DNA of 64,000 bases, from contig NC_016745.1 of NCBI RefSeq assembly GCF_000243075.1, positions 3,365,001-3,429,000 of the forward strand, read 5' to 3'. Position 1 is the first letter of the stretch. Each line of letters begins with the position of its first letter. The notes beneath the pieces were generated by a model, which saw only the letters and a list, made by a program, of their open reading frames with translations, made no database searches and was not told the origin of the DNA. Positions 10,511-19,734 of this stretch are shown one piece after another. The position numbers and the translations under genes were made by a program. This DNA comes from Oceanimonas sp. GK1 (GTDB taxonomy: Bacteria; Pseudomonadota; Gammaproteobacteria; Enterobacterales; Aeromonadaceae).

Positions 10511-12244
10511 CTACAAGGGCGCCAGCCGCTCCACCAGCAGTTGCAGCTGGCGCCGCCCCCTCCACTCGTTCACATCCAGCTTGTACACCAGCTGCGCTTT
10601 CTGAATGGCGGCGTTGGGCCAGGTGCCCAGATCCACGTTAAAGGCAATGGCGTCGATCACGGTGCGGCCTTCGTCCGGACTCAGCACCAGCTTCAGGTGT
10701 TTGTCGCCCACCAGCCGCTGCTGAATAATGCGAAACTCGCCGTCGAACAGCGGCTCGGGAAAGGCCTGCCCCCAGGGACCGGCAAAGCGCAGTTGCTCCG
10801 CCAGCTCCAGGGTCAGCTCGGTGGGCGCCAGCTCGCCGTCGCTGAGGATCTCGCCGGTCAGCAGCTCGGGGCTGACCCATTCCTCCACCATTTGCTCAAA
10901 GGCCGCCTTGAACGGCGCCAGCGCGGCCTTGGTTATCGACAGGCCCGCGGCCATGGCGTGGCCGCCAAATTTGGCTATCAGGCCGGGATGGCGGCTGTTT
11001 ACCGCTTCCAGCAGATCCCGCAAGTGCACCCCGGGAATGGAGCGGCCCGAGCCTTTCAGCTCGTCGTCGCCAGCCTCGGCAAAGGCGATCACCGGCCGGA
11101 AATACTGCTCCTTGATGCGCGAAGCCACCAGCCCCACCACCCCCTGATGCCAGTCGTCCTGGTGCAGCACCAGCCCCGACGGCAGCGCGCCGTCACTGAT
11201 ACGCACCCTGGTCAGGGTGGCCAGCGCCTCCTGCTGCATGCTGGTCTCGATGGCCTTGCGCTCCCGGTTGAGCTCGTCCATTTGCGCCGCCAGCCGGCGG
11301 GCCTCGTTGAGATCGTCACAGAGCAGGCAGGCCACCCCCATGGACATGTCGTCGAGTCGGCCCACCGCATTGAGCCTCGGCCCCAGGGCAAAGCCCAGAT
11401 CGGAGGCCACCAGCCGCTGCTGGTTGCGCCCGGAGATGTCGATCAGCGCCTGAATACCGGGACGCAACCGGCCGGCGCGCATGCGCTGCAGGCCCTGGTG
11501 CACCAGCACCCGGTTATTGCCGTCCAGCGCCACCACGTCGGCCACGGTGCCGAGCGCCACCAGGTCCAGGTAATCCGCCATGTTGGGCGGCCGAATGCCC
11601 CGTTGCTCAAACCAGCCTTGCTCGCTCAGGGCCGAGCGCAGCGCCAGCAGCAGGTAAAAGGCCACCCCCACCCCGGCCAGGTTCTTGGACGGAAACTCAC
11701 AGCCATGCTGGTTAGGGTTGACGATGGCATCGGCCTCAGGCGTCTCGTCGCCGGGCAAGTGATGGTCGGTCACGATCACCTGCATGCCGGCGGCCTTGGC
11801 CGCCGCCACCCCGCTGATGCTGGAGATGCCGTTATCCACGGTGATCAGCAGCTCGGCGCCCAAGGCCACCGCTTCTTCCACCACCTGGGGGCTCAGGCCA
11901 TAGCCGTAATCAAAGCGGTTGGGCACCAGGTAGTTGACCCGCTGCGCGCCCATGGCCCGCAGGCCGTGTACCATCAGCGCCGAGCTGGTGGCACCGTCGC
12001 AATCGAAGTCGCCCACGATCAAAATGCGGCGCTGCTCCGCCATCGCCTGCATCAGCAGGCGGACCGCCTCACTCATGCCCCTGAACACCGGCTTGTGCAA
12101 GGCACTGGCCTGCAGATTGAGCTGCTCAGGAGAGGTCAGTCCCCGGCTGGCATACAGCCGCTGCAATATAGGAGACAGCTCGGAAGGCAGCCGGTGGGCC
12201 ACCGGCTCACGCCGGCGAATGGGCAGAGGAGAAGACACGGACAT
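10511..12244 (-). CDS. recJ: Single-stranded-DNA-specific 5'-3' exonuclease RecJ
   Basis: RecJ degrades ssDNA in the 5'-3' direction during RecF-pathway recombination, base-excision and mismatch repair. The product from ATG 12244 is 577 residues, exactly the E. coli length. DHH-family metal motifs are visible: VGDFDCDGATSSALM, ITVDNGISS, VTDHHLPG and the DHHA1-domain GGHAMAAG. The frame stays open to 12418 through a repeat element, but that extension is not RecJ-like. The upstream neighbour on the same strand is xerD; dsbC, which lies between them in E. coli, is missing. Confidence 0.95.
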   Translation of the reverse strand: MSVSSPLPIRRREPVAHRLPSELSPILQRLYASRGLTSPEQLNLQASALHKPVFRGMSEAVRLLMQAMAEQRRILIVGDFDCDGATSSALMVHGLRAMGAQRVNYLVPNRFDYGYGLSPQVVEEAVALGAELLITVDNGISSISGVAAAKAAGMQVIVTDHHLPGDETPEADAIVNPNQHGCEFPSKNLAGVGVAFYLLLALRSALSEQGWFEQRGIRPPNMADYLDLVALGTVADVVALDGNNRVLVHQGLQRMRAGRLRPGIQALIDISGRNQQRLVASDLGFALGPRLNAVGRLDDMSMGVACLLCDDLNEARRLAAQMDELNRERKAIETSMQQEALATLTRVRISDGALPSGLVLHQDDWHQGVVGLVASRIKEQYFRPVIAFAEAGDDELKGSGRSIPGVHLRDLLEAVNSRHPGLIAKFGGHAMAAGLSITKAALAPFKAAFEQMVEEWVSPELLTGEILSDGELAPTELTLELAEQLRFAGPWGQAFPEPLFDGEFRIIQQRLVGDKHLKLVLSPDEGRTVIDAIAFNVDLGTWPNAAIQKAQLVYKLDVNEWRGRRQLQLLVERLAPL

Positions 12245-12601
12245 GGAAAATACTGGCTGTTTAAACAGGTCGGTAACACTAACCGGGCAAGGCGAAATTT
12301 GCAACGACTCACCAAAAGCGAAACAGAGTCTGAATTGTGTGTACAAGCGCCATGCGAAGCAGCAGCGCGGTTGCGCTACGCCGACACGCTTCAAGCCCAT
12401 CCATGGGACGCTCGGCACCTGCCTTCCCTGGCAGGTGACGGTCGGCTACGGCAATCCCCACTGCTGCTTCGTGAAACTGCGGAGTTGCCTGTTAAATGCT
12501 CACAGTCAGCTCCGTGCCCGACCGAGGAGGGGTTTACGGCGTGCCTTCGAGCTGTACGCTTTGACCGACGTACGCGCACGACAAAGCAAACAGTAAGAGG
12601 C
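12245..12601. other. recJ-xerD intergenic region
   Basis: No credible gene lies in this 357-bp space. It holds a perfect 12-bp palindrome CTGTTTAAACAG near 12257, the structured repeat at 12355-12471, and a distal block (about 12529-12593) that is also similar to sequence upstream of parE. Where E. coli has dsbC, nothing resembling a disulfide isomerase remains. Confidence 0.7.
12355..12471 (-). repeat. Structured intergenic element, copy 1 (upstream of recJ)
   Basis: This 117-nt self-complementary element has a perfect 11-bp outer stem (12355-12365 with 12461-12471), an inner GCCGAC/GTCGGC stem and an apical CACCTGCC/GGCAGGTG hairpin (12417-12424 with 12431-12438). A second copy lies at 33556-33670 with base-pair-preserving differences. 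Weaker similarity continues outward, including GTGCCTTCGAGC near 12541. It begins 111 nt upstream of the recJ start. The strand given is that of recJ; transcription is not shown. Confidence 0.75.
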
Positions 12602-13489
12602 TCATCCCCTGGGATGATGCTCCTCATGCAGGGCGTTCAGGCGGTGGGTGGCCACATGGGTGTAGATCTGGGTGGTGGACAGATCCGAGTGGCCCAGCAG
12701 CATCTGTACTACCCGCAGGTCGGCACCGTGGTTGAGCAGGTGGGTGGCAAAGGCATGGCGCAGGGTATGGGGCGACAGCTCCTGGGTAATGCCGGCGCGC
12801 AGGGCGTAATGCTTGATGCGGTGCCAGAAGGTCTGCCGGGTCATCTGCCGGGCACGGCGGGACGGAAACACCACATCGGACGCCTGCTCCCCCAGCAGCG
12901 CCGCCCGTCCGTCCTTGAGAAACCGCCCCAGCCAGTACAGGGCCTCTTCCCCCATGGGCACCAGCCGCTCCTTGTTGCCCTTGCCGGTGACCCGTACCAG
13001 TCCCTGACGCAGGCTCACGCTTTCCATCGACAGGCTCACCAGCTCGGTCACCCGCAGGCCGGTGGCATAGAGCAGCTCCAGCATGGCCTTGTCGCGCAGC
13101 TCCAATGGGTCGCCGGCGTCGGGGGCATCGAGCAGCGCAGACACCTGTTGTTCGCTCAGATCCCTGGGCAGGCGTTTGGGCAGCTTGGGACCGGCGATCA
13201 GCACGCTGGGGTCGTCGGCACGCAGTTGCTCCCGGTGCAGGTACTGGAAGAAGCGGCGCAGCACGCTCAGCAGCCGCGCCGTGCTGCTGGCCTTGAAGCC
13301 GGAATCGAGGCGATGGGCCAGGTAGTGCTGCAGGGTCAGGCTGTCTGCAGCCAGCAGGCTGCCGCCTTCGCCGTCCAGCCAGGCGGCGAAATGCCCGAGA
13401 TCGCTGCGGTAGGACGCCAGGGTGTTGTCGGACAGCCCTTTTTCCAGCCAGAGGGCGTCGATAAATTGGTCGATCAGCGGATGACTCAT
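12602..13489 (-). CDS. xerD: Tyrosine recombinase XerD
   Basis: This 295-residue recombinase works with XerC at the dif site to resolve chromosome dimers. The N-terminal SAM-like core-binding domain covers about residues 1-105. The catalytic domain shows R146 (ATGLRVTEL), K170 (GKGNKER), H241 and R244 (HTLRHAFA), H267 (LLGHSDL) and nucleophile Y276. Length equals the family norm. It is divergent from fldB, as in E. coli. Confidence 0.96.
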   Translation of the reverse strand: MSHPLIDQFIDALWLEKGLSDNTLASYRSDLGHFAAWLDGEGGSLLAADSLTLQHYLAHRLDSGFKASSTARLLSVLRRFFQYLHREQLRADDPSVLIAGPKLPKRLPRDLSEQQVSALLDAPDAGDPLELRDKAMLELLYATGLRVTELVSLSMESVSLRQGLVRVTGKGNKERLVPMGEEALYWLGRFLKDGRAALLGEQASDVVFPSRRARQMTRQTFWHRIKHYALRAGITQELSPHTLRHAFATHLLNHGADLRVVQMLLGHSDLSTTQIYTHVATHRLNALHEEHHPRG

Positions 13490-13563
13490 GTTGACTCCCT
13501 ACTCCGCCTGCACGGCGGCTTCTGTTATGATGACGCCATTCTGTAAAGCGTGAATGGAGCCCC

Positions 13564-14079
13564 ATGAATATCGGTTTGTTTTACGGCTCGACCACCTGCT
13601 ACACCGAAATGGCAGCCGAGAAAATTCGCGACCAGCTCGGTGCCGAACTGGTCGACCTGCATAATATCAAGGATGTGCCGCTGGCGCGTGCCGAAGACTA
13701 CCCCATTCTGATCCTGGGCATTTCCACCTGGGATTTTGGCGAACTGCAGGAAGACTGGGAATCCCACTGGGACGACATCGACACCCTGAACCTGGAAGGC
13801 CATGTGGTGGCGCTGTTTGGCATGGGAGATCAGCTGGGTTACGGCGAATGGTTTCAGGATGCACTGGGCCTGCTGCACGACAAGGTGGTGGCCCGGGGCG
13901 CCAGCGTGGTGGGCTACTGGCCCAACCAGGGCTACGAGTTCGAGGCGTCCAAGGCACTGACCGAGGACGGCAAATACTTCGTGGGCCTGTCGCTGGACGA
14001 AGCCAACCAGTATGACGACACCGACACCCGTATTGAAACCTGGGTGGCGCAGATACTGGATGAGATTGCAGCACTGTAA
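13564..14079 (+). CDS. fldB: Flavodoxin FldB
   Basis: This 171-residue FMN-binding electron carrier is closely similar to E. coli flavodoxin 2: the phosphate loop YGSTTCYTE at residues 6-14, then [10 protein letters not shown] and [10 protein letters not shown] around the isoalloxazine site. It is acidic and cytoplasmic. It is divergent from xerD across 74 bp, a conserved arrangement. Confidence 0.94.
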   Translation: MNIGLFYGSTTCYTEMAAEKIRDQLGAELVDLHNIKDVPLARAEDYPILILGISTWDFGELQEDWESHWDDIDTLNLEGHVVALFGMGDQLGYGEWFQDALGLLHDKVVARGASVVGYWPNQGYEFEASKALTEDGKYFVGLSLDEANQYDDTDTRIETWVAQILDEIAAL

Positions 14080-14100
14080 GCGCCTTTTCCCATACAAAAC

Positions 14101-14127
14101 AAAAAAGCGGCTTAACGCCGCTTTTTT
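14101..14127. terminator. Bidirectional intrinsic terminator between fldB and brnQ
   Basis: An 11-bp perfect stem (14101-14111 with 14117-14127, loop TTAAC) is flanked by six A on the left and six T on the right, so it has a T-run on both strands. It lies between convergent fldB and brnQ. Confidence 0.92.
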
Positions 14128-14144
14128 CATGCCGGTACCTGGGG

Positions 14145-15449
14145 TCAGGCGGTGGCCGGTTGCGCCGTTTTGCCCGCCGCCAGACCAATCACCGCGGCCA
14201 GGGCGGTGGGCAGGGTCCAGGCCATGCCCACCCCGAACAGGGGCATAAAGTCGAGCAGGCTCATGTCGAGGCCGGCGGCCTGCAGGCCGTCGAGCAGGCC
14301 AAAAACAAAGGCCACGCTCATGATCAGGCGAAAGGCGAACACCGGTGCGCGCATCAGCGGCCGCAGGTAGGTGGCCACCACCAGGGCAATGGCCACCGGG
14401 TACAGGGCCACCAGAATGGGCACCGACACGCTGATCAGGGTGTTGAGACCCACGTTGGCCACCAGCATGCAGGCGCCGGCGATCAACACTACCCAGCCTT
14501 TGTAGCTGCCCTTGCCGGTGAGGTGATGAAAGTAATCGGCACAGGACGATACCAGCCCCACCGCCGTGGTCAGACAGGCCAGGGTCACGATGGCCGACAA
14601 AATCCACAGCCCCGGCTCACCGAACAGCGACAGCACATAGGCGCTGATGATCTCGCCGCCATTGCTGGCGTCCAGCACCACACCCAGGCTGGTGCCGCCC
14701 AGCACGAACAGCGAGATATACACAAAGCCCAGGCCGGCGGCGGCAATCAGCGCCGCCGCCATCAGGTAGCGGGACTGGGCACGGGTGTCGGTCACGCCCT
14801 TCTTGCGCAGCACGTCCAGGATCAGCATGGCAAACAGCAGGGATGCAAATGTATCCATGGTGTTGTAGCCCTCAATAAAGCCCTTCACGAACGGCTGGGC
14901 CATATAGGCCTCGGTCACCGGCGGCTGAGTCCCTTGAGGGTTGACGAACACCGCAATGGCCAGCGCCACCAGCAACAGCAGCAGCAGCGGGGTCAGCAGC
15001 TTGCCCACCGCCTCCAGCAACCGGCCCTGGCTCAAGGACAGCAGCAGCGCCACGCCAAAGAAGCCAAGAGTATACAGCGTCAGCGTCCCCTGCCCCGGGT
15101 TATCCAGAAAGGGCTTCACACCCATCTCATAGGCCACCAGACCGGTGCGGGGCGCGGCAAAGGCCGGGCCGATAATAATGAAGATGGCGCTGCCCATCAG
15201 GGTGATCACCACAGGCGGCAGATAACGCCCCATCACCGGCAGGCCGCCGCCGGCCAGGGCGGCCGCCACCAGGCCGGCCAGGGGCAGGCCCACCGCCGTG
15301 GTCAGAAAGCCGACCATGGCCGCGGTGAGGTGCTCACCGGCCAGAAAACCGGCCAGGGGCGGGAAAATAATGTTTCCGGCTCCCAGAAAAAAGGCGAATG
15401 TCATGAAGCCGAGACCCATGACATCAAAAGTGGACAGTGGCTTTTTCAA
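14145..15449 (-). CDS. brnQ: Branched-chain amino acid:cation symporter BrnQ
   Basis: This is a LIVCS-family inner-membrane carrier for leucine, isoleucine and valine with about 12 hydrophobic segments. The N-terminal signature GFMTFAFFLGAGNIIFPPLA is strong. The frame opens at an ATG at 15476 without a ribosome-binding site. The TTG at 15449 has GAGG 6 nt before it and aligns exactly with the E. coli BrnQ start length, giving 434 residues, so I prefer it. A palindrome lies just upstream. Confidence 0.9.
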   Translation of the reverse strand: MKKPLSTFDVMGLGFMTFAFFLGAGNIIFPPLAGFLAGEHLTAAMVGFLTTAVGLPLAGLVAAALAGGGLPVMGRYLPPVVITLMGSAIFIIIGPAFAAPRTGLVAYEMGVKPFLDNPGQGTLTLYTLGFFGVALLLSLSQGRLLEAVGKLLTPLLLLLLVALAIAVFVNPQGTQPPVTEAYMAQPFVKGFIEGYNTMDTFASLLFAMLILDVLRKKGVTDTRAQSRYLMAAALIAAAGLGFVYISLFVLGGTSLGVVLDASNGGEIISAYVLSLFGEPGLWILSAIVTLACLTTAVGLVSSCADYFHHLTGKGSYKGWVVLIAGACMLVANVGLNTLISVSVPILVALYPVAIALVVATYLRPLMRAPVFAFRLIMSVAFVFGLLDGLQAAGLDMSLLDFMPLFGVGMAWTLPTALAAVIGLAAGKTAQPATA

Positions 15450-15484
15450 GGCAAACCTCGTGGCGGCAACGCGCATTATTAAAG

Positions 15485-15506
15485 TTTCGTTCGGAAACGA
15501 ACGAAA
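15485..15506. promoter_or_regulatory. Inverted repeat upstream of brnQ, possible operator
   Basis: TTTCGTTC and GAACGAAA are separated by six bases and lie 36-57 bp upstream of the preferred brnQ start, where a repressor site would sit. The half-site resembles DeoR-type operators only loosely; no regulator gene is adjacent. Confidence 0.4.
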
Positions 15507-15613
15507 TCAACAAGACGATGCGCTGCCATTCGCGGTTTGTAAAATACTAAAAACTGGCAGCGCGCGAGCTAGCCAGTAGCATAATGATGTGAAAATTATC
15601 TTCAATACGAAAT

Positions 15614-16321
15614 TTACATCTTAAGGTAGAAGGGGGACACCAGACCTTTGTATATATCGCCATATCCACCTTCTCTAGTATTTATGACAATTTCACCTTC
15701 TATTACGTAGTTTTTGATCCTGCCAAAGCGCAGCAAAAAACGACCCGGACTTTTCCCTTCCCGGGTCATAACCTGCTGCTGCTCCAGCAAAAATAAGCCG
15801 TTTGAGTCCGCCTGAAGCAGGGCTTCCTCCCGCGCCTGCCAGGGCAGCACCAGGCATAACTGCCCTGTTTCGCTCAGCAGCCGCTCGCAATGGCTGAACA
15901 GCGCCGCCAGGCTCAGGCTGCCGCCGTGGCGGGCGCTGGCCCGGGCGGCACAGTCAAAGGCCTGCCCCGGCGCAAAATAAGGCGGGTTGGAGACGATCAG
16001 CTCAAAGGGAGCGGCCTCAAACTGCTGCAACGCCCCCTGCTCGATGCAAAGGCGCTCCGGCCAGGGCGAGGCGGCGACGTTTTCGGTGGCCTGGGCCGCC
16101 GCCGGCGAGTCCAGCTCCAGCCCGGTAATGTGCACTCTGTCGCCTCCCCGCTGGGCCAGCATCAGCGCCACCAGCCCCGAGCCGGTGCCCACGTCCAGGA
16201 TGCGCCGGCATTGCCCCAGGGGTGCCCAGGCGCCGAGCAGAATGCCGTCGGTGCCCACTTTCATGGCACAGCGGTCGTGATTGACATGAAATTGCTTGAG
16301 CGTAAAACCGCGGCTGGCCAT
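15614..16321 (-). CDS. trmN6: tRNA1(Val) (adenine(37)-N6)-methyltransferase
   Basis: This 235-residue protein (YfiC) methylates A37 of tRNA-Val. Motifs are the SAM loop DVGTGSGLVALML (about 43-55) and the N6-adenine catalytic NPPYF near residue 114. The C-terminus GLVSPFYLKM is family-like. AGGA lies 5 nt before the ATG. The last 100 bp are markedly AT-rich compared with the rest of the gene. It is divergent from srmB, as in E. coli. Confidence 0.92.
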   Translation of the reverse strand: MASRGFTLKQFHVNHDRCAMKVGTDGILLGAWAPLGQCRRILDVGTGSGLVALMLAQRGGDRVHITGLELDSPAAAQATENVAASPWPERLCIEQGALQQFEAAPFELIVSNPPYFAPGQAFDCAARASARHGGSLSLAALFSHCERLLSETGQLCLVLPWQAREEALLQADSNGLFLLEQQQVMTREGKSPGRFLLRFGRIKNYVIEGEIVINTREGGYGDIYKGLVSPFYLKM

Positions 16322-16391
16322 GGTGATCCTGTGAGTATTTTGATGGAAGTTCGCCTATAATACTCGGCCATTTTGGCTGACGGAATTGAAC

Positions 16392-17690
16392 ATGAGCAGT
16401 ATGACCTTTGAGCAACTGGAGCTGGACCCCATTCTGGTTCGCGCCCTGGCCCGCATGGGCTATGCCAGACCCACCACCATTCAGAGCCAGGTCATTCCCG
16501 AAGCCATGAGCGGCCGGGACATCATGGCCTCGGCGCCCACCGGCACCGGCAAGACCGCCGCCTTTCTGCTGCCCGTCTGCCAGCACCTGCTGGACTTTCC
16601 CCGTCGCCAGGCCGGTCCGGCCCGGGTGCTGGTGCTCACCCCCACCCGGGAGCTGGCCAAGCAGATTGCCGACGACGCCAAGGCCCTGCTCAAGGACACC
16701 GGCCTGCGGGTAGAAACCATCACCGGCGGCGTGAACGCCGAAAAACACCTGCCGGCCCTGACCAAGACCACCGACATCGTTGTGGCCACCCCGGGTCGTC
16801 TGCTGCAGTACATCGACGAGGAGTCGTTCGACAGCCGCGACATCGAAATGCTGATCCTCGACGAAGCCGACCGCATGCTCGACATGGGTTTTATTCAGGA
16901 CGTGGACCGCATTGCCGCCGAGGCCCGCTGGCGCCGCCAGACCATGCTGTTTTCCGCCACCCTGGAAGGCCGTGGCCTGATGAAATTCGCCGCCGACATT
17001 CTCAAGGATCCGGTGGAGCTGTCCGCCGAGCCGCCCCGCAGTGAACGCAAGAAGATCACCCAGTGGCTGCACCTGGCCGACGATGCCGAGCACAAGTTCG
17101 CGCTGCTCACCCATCTGCTGCGCCAGCCCGACGTGACCCGCAGTATCGTCTTCGTCAAGACCCGGGAGCGGCTGATGGAGCTGGCCAGCCGGCTGCAACA
17201 GGAAGGGCTGGACAACGCCTGGCTGCGCGGCGAAATGGATCAGGAAAAACGCTTCGAGGCCCTGCGCCGCTTTCGCAACGGCAAGGTCAACATTCTGGTG
17301 GCCACCGACGTGGCCGCCCGGGGCATCGATCTGCCCGAGGTCAGCCATGTGATCAACTACGACATGCCGCGCACCGCCGATGTCTACGTGCATCGCATCG
17401 GCCGCACCGGCCGGGCCGGGCGCAAGGGCATTGCCATCAGCCTGGTGGAAGCCCACGACATGCCCATGGTGGTGAAGGTGGAACGCTACACCGACCAGCG
17501 GCTCAAACGCCGGGTGATCGACGAGCTGCGCCCCAAACACAAGGAAGCGGCGGTCACGACCCGCAAGAAGAAAGACACCGACGGCAAGGGCAAAAAGGCC
17601 GATCAACCCAAGAAGAAAACCCGCCTGCGCGACAAAAAGGCCAAGGGCCAGCCGCGCTGGCTGAAGGACAAGCCGAGCCGGGACGAATAA
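16392..17690 (+). CDS. srmB: DEAD-box ATP-dependent RNA helicase SrmB
   Basis: This 432-residue helicase assists early assembly of the large ribosomal subunit. Motifs in order: Q-motif PTTIQSQVI, Walker A APTGTGKTAA, PTRELA, DEAD in ILDEADRMLDMG, SAT in LFSATLE, and HRIGRTGRAGR. A lysine-rich tail (last 60 residues) is typical. ATG 16392 is chosen over the in-frame TTG 16386, since GGAA lies just before the latter. The divergent trmN6-srmB pair supports SrmB rather than another paralogue. Confidence 0.92.
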   Translation: MSSMTFEQLELDPILVRALARMGYARPTTIQSQVIPEAMSGRDIMASAPTGTGKTAAFLLPVCQHLLDFPRRQAGPARVLVLTPTRELAKQIADDAKALLKDTGLRVETITGGVNAEKHLPALTKTTDIVVATPGRLLQYIDEESFDSRDIEMLILDEADRMLDMGFIQDVDRIAAEARWRRQTMLFSATLEGRGLMKFAADILKDPVELSAEPPRSERKKITQWLHLADDAEHKFALLTHLLRQPDVTRSIVFVKTRERLMELASRLQQEGLDNAWLRGEMDQEKRFEALRRFRNGKVNILVATDVAARGIDLPEVSHVINYDMPRTADVYVHRIGRTGRAGRKGIAISLVEAHDMPMVVKVERYTDQRLKRRVIDELRPKHKEAAVTTRKKKDTDGKGKKADQPKKKTRLRDKKAKGQPRWLKDKPSRDE

Positions 17691-17714
17691 AAAAACCGGC
17701 CCTGAGGGCCGGTT
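17688..17714 (-). terminator. Intrinsic terminator after yaaA
   Basis: Perfect 9-bp stem AACCGGCCC/GGGCCGGTT (17694-17702, 17706-17714), followed on the minus strand by a six-T run. No T-run follows on the plus strand, so it serves the pilT-pilU-yaaA side, although it touches the end of srmB. Confidence 0.8.
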
Positions 17715-17817
17715 AAAACAAAAGAGAGAGTCAAAAAAGGGAATTGCTGAAACTCAGTAGACACATCCTTATAGAGCCATGCCGTGCGCTAAAGGTTCCC
17801 GCTGTTTTCCACTTTTT

Positions 17818-18597
17818 TCAGGCAGCCTGCTCTTCCCGCCGGAATACCAGCTCGGTGGCGGTGGATTCTGCTTCCACAAAGTAATAACCGGCGGTATCAA
17901 AGGCGGTGAGCTGGCTCACCTCGGTCAGCCGGTGTTCAATGATGTAGCGGGCCATCATGCCCCGCGCCTTCTTGGCGTAAAAGCTGATGATCTTGTACTG
18001 GCCGTTTTTGGCGTCCTTGAACACCGGCGTCACTATCTGGCCTTCCAGCCGCTTCGGCTTCACCGCCTTGAAGTACTCGTTGGAGGCCAGGTTCACCAGC
18101 ACATTATCACCTTGCTCCGCCAGCGCCCGGTTCAGGGTGTCGGTGATGATATTGCCCCAGAAGGCGTACAAGTCCTTGCCCCGGGCATTGTCGAGTTTGG
18201 TGCCCATTTCCAGCCGGTAGGGCTGCATCAGATCCAATGGCCGCAGCACGCCGTAGAGCCCCGACAGCATGCGCATATGCAACTGGGCAAAGGCAAAGTC
18301 GTCCTGACTCAGGGTCTCGGCATTCAGGCCCGTGTATACATCCCCCTTGAACGCCAGCAACGCCTGCTTGGCATTGTCGGGGGTAAATGCCGGCTGCCAG
18401 TCGGCAAAACGGGCGGCATTGAGACCGGCGAGCTTGTCGCTGATCTTCATCAGCTTGCCGATCTCCGCCGGGGTCAGCTCGCGGGCCCGCTCAATCAGCT
18501 CGGCCGAATGGGACAGCAGCTCGGGCTGGGTGTAATCGGCGATCACCGGTGGCGTGTCGTAGTCCAGGGTCTTGGCGGGGGACACCACTATCAGCAT
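17818..18597 (-). CDS. yaaA: Peroxide stress protein YaaA
   Basis: This 259-residue member of the YaaA/DUF328 family lowers free intracellular iron during hydrogen peroxide stress in E. coli. The N-terminus [17 protein letters not shown] and the later [13 protein letters not shown] block are characteristic. It lies 7 bp after pilU and is probably cotranscribed with the pilus ATPases, although the functions are unrelated. Confidence 0.93.
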   Translation of the reverse strand: MLIVVSPAKTLDYDTPPVIADYTQPELLSHSAELIERARELTPAEIGKLMKISDKLAGLNAARFADWQPAFTPDNAKQALLAFKGDVYTGLNAETLSQDDFAFAQLHMRMLSGLYGVLRPLDLMQPYRLEMGTKLDNARGKDLYAFWGNIITDTLNRALAEQGDNVLVNLASNEYFKAVKPKRLEGQIVTPVFKDAKNGQYKIISFYAKKARGMMARYIIEHRLTEVSQLTAFDTAGYYFVEAESTATELVFRREEQAA

Positions 18598-18604
18598 AGA
18601 GTCC

Positions 18605-19714
18605 TCAGGATTCGATGGTTACGTTGTCAAACAGGCCGGAGTCGATTCCGCCGCCGTCCTGCAGCTTGATCATCAAGCGCAGATCGTTGGGAGAGTCGGC
18701 GTAGGCCAGGGCTTCGGTGTAGCCTATATGCTGGCGCGCATAGAGGTCAAACAGCGCCTGATCAAAGGTTTGCATGCCCGCCTCGCGGGACTTGCCCATG
18801 ATCTCCTTGAGCCGGTGCATGTCCCCCTGGCGAATGATGTCGGCCACGATGGGAGTGTTGAGCAGGATCTCAAAGGCGCCCCGGCGCTGGTTGCCGTCCC
18901 GGGTGGGGATCAGTTGCTGGGCCACGATGGCCTTGAGGTTGAACGACAGATCAAACAGCAGCTGGCGATGCTTGTTCTCGGGCACCAGGTGCATGATGCG
19001 GTCAATGGCCTGGTTGGCGTTGTTGGCATGCAGGGTGGCCATGCACAAGTGGCCGGTCTCGGCGAACGACAGGGCGTAGGCCATGGTCTCCTCGGTGCGG
19101 ATCTCCCCGATCAGGATCACATCCGGGGCCTGGCGCAGCGAGCTTTTCAGGGCCGCATCGAAGGATTCGGTGTCGATGCCCACCTCCCGCTGGGTAATGA
19201 TCGACTGATCGTGCTGGTGCACGAATTCCACCGGATCCTCAATGGTGAGAATATGGCCGCCGGCATGGCGGTTGCGGTGGCCGATCATGGCCGCCTGGGT
19301 GGTGGATTTGCCGCTGCCGGTGCCCCCCACAAACAACACCAGGCCGCGCTTGGCCATGGCCACCTCACGCAGCACCTCGGGCAGGTACAGCTCTTCAAAG
19401 GTGGGAATGCGGCTCTCGATGCGCCTGAGCACCATGCCCGCCTTGTCTTGCTGCCAGAAGGCGCTGACCCGAAAGCGGCCGTGCTCGCCGTCGTGAATGG
19501 CGAAGTTGGCTTCCTTTTCCCGGTGATAACGTTCCCGACATTCGGCGGTCATGCAGGACTCCACCAGCGCCAGCGTCTCGCGCTCGTTCAGCGGGTGGTC
19601 CCCGATGGGCAGCAGTTTGCCCTGGGTCTTGATAGTGGGCGCCACGCCCACCGAGATATACATGTCCGAGGCCTTGTGCTCGCACATTTTGCCCAATAAT
19701 AAGGCCAGCTCCAT
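18605..19714 (-). CDS. pilU: Type IV pilus retraction ATPase PilU
   Basis: This 369-residue hexameric secretion-type ATPase supports PilT during pilus retraction. It shows Walker [12 protein letters not shown] near residue 131, the Asp box [12 protein letters not shown], Walker [10 protein letters not shown] and the His box [14 protein letters not shown]. The C-terminal tail is PilU-like. It is cotranscribed behind pilT with a 20-bp gap. Confidence 0.94.
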   Translation of the reverse strand: MELALLLGKMCEHKASDMYISVGVAPTIKTQGKLLPIGDHPLNERETLALVESCMTAECRERYHREKEANFAIHDGEHGRFRVSAFWQQDKAGMVLRRIESRIPTFEELYLPEVLREVAMAKRGLVLFVGGTGSGKSTTQAAMIGHRNRHAGGHILTIEDPVEFVHQHDQSIITQREVGIDTESFDAALKSSLRQAPDVILIGEIRTEETMAYALSFAETGHLCMATLHANNANQAIDRIMHLVPENKHRQLLFDLSFNLKAIVAQQLIPTRDGNQRRGAFEILLNTPIVADIIRQGDMHRLKEIMGKSREAGMQTFDQALFDLYARQHIGYTEALAYADSPNDLRLMIKLQDGGGIDSGLFDNVTIES

Positions 19715-19734
19715 GGTACTCTCCGGTTAAGTAA

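Noticed and set aside
12245-12418. Upstream extension of recJ through the repeat, giving a shared VPSVPW peptide also seen before parE
   Set aside because: The shared peptide comes from the intergenic repeat; internal ATGs at 12244 and 33444 give the family lengths of RecJ and ParE.
10541-13546. Open frame of 1001 codons on the plus strand opposite recJ and xerD
   Set aside because: It is rich in His, Gln and Gly, as antisense frames of GC-rich genes are, spans two well-identified genes and their spacer, and has no recognisable domain.
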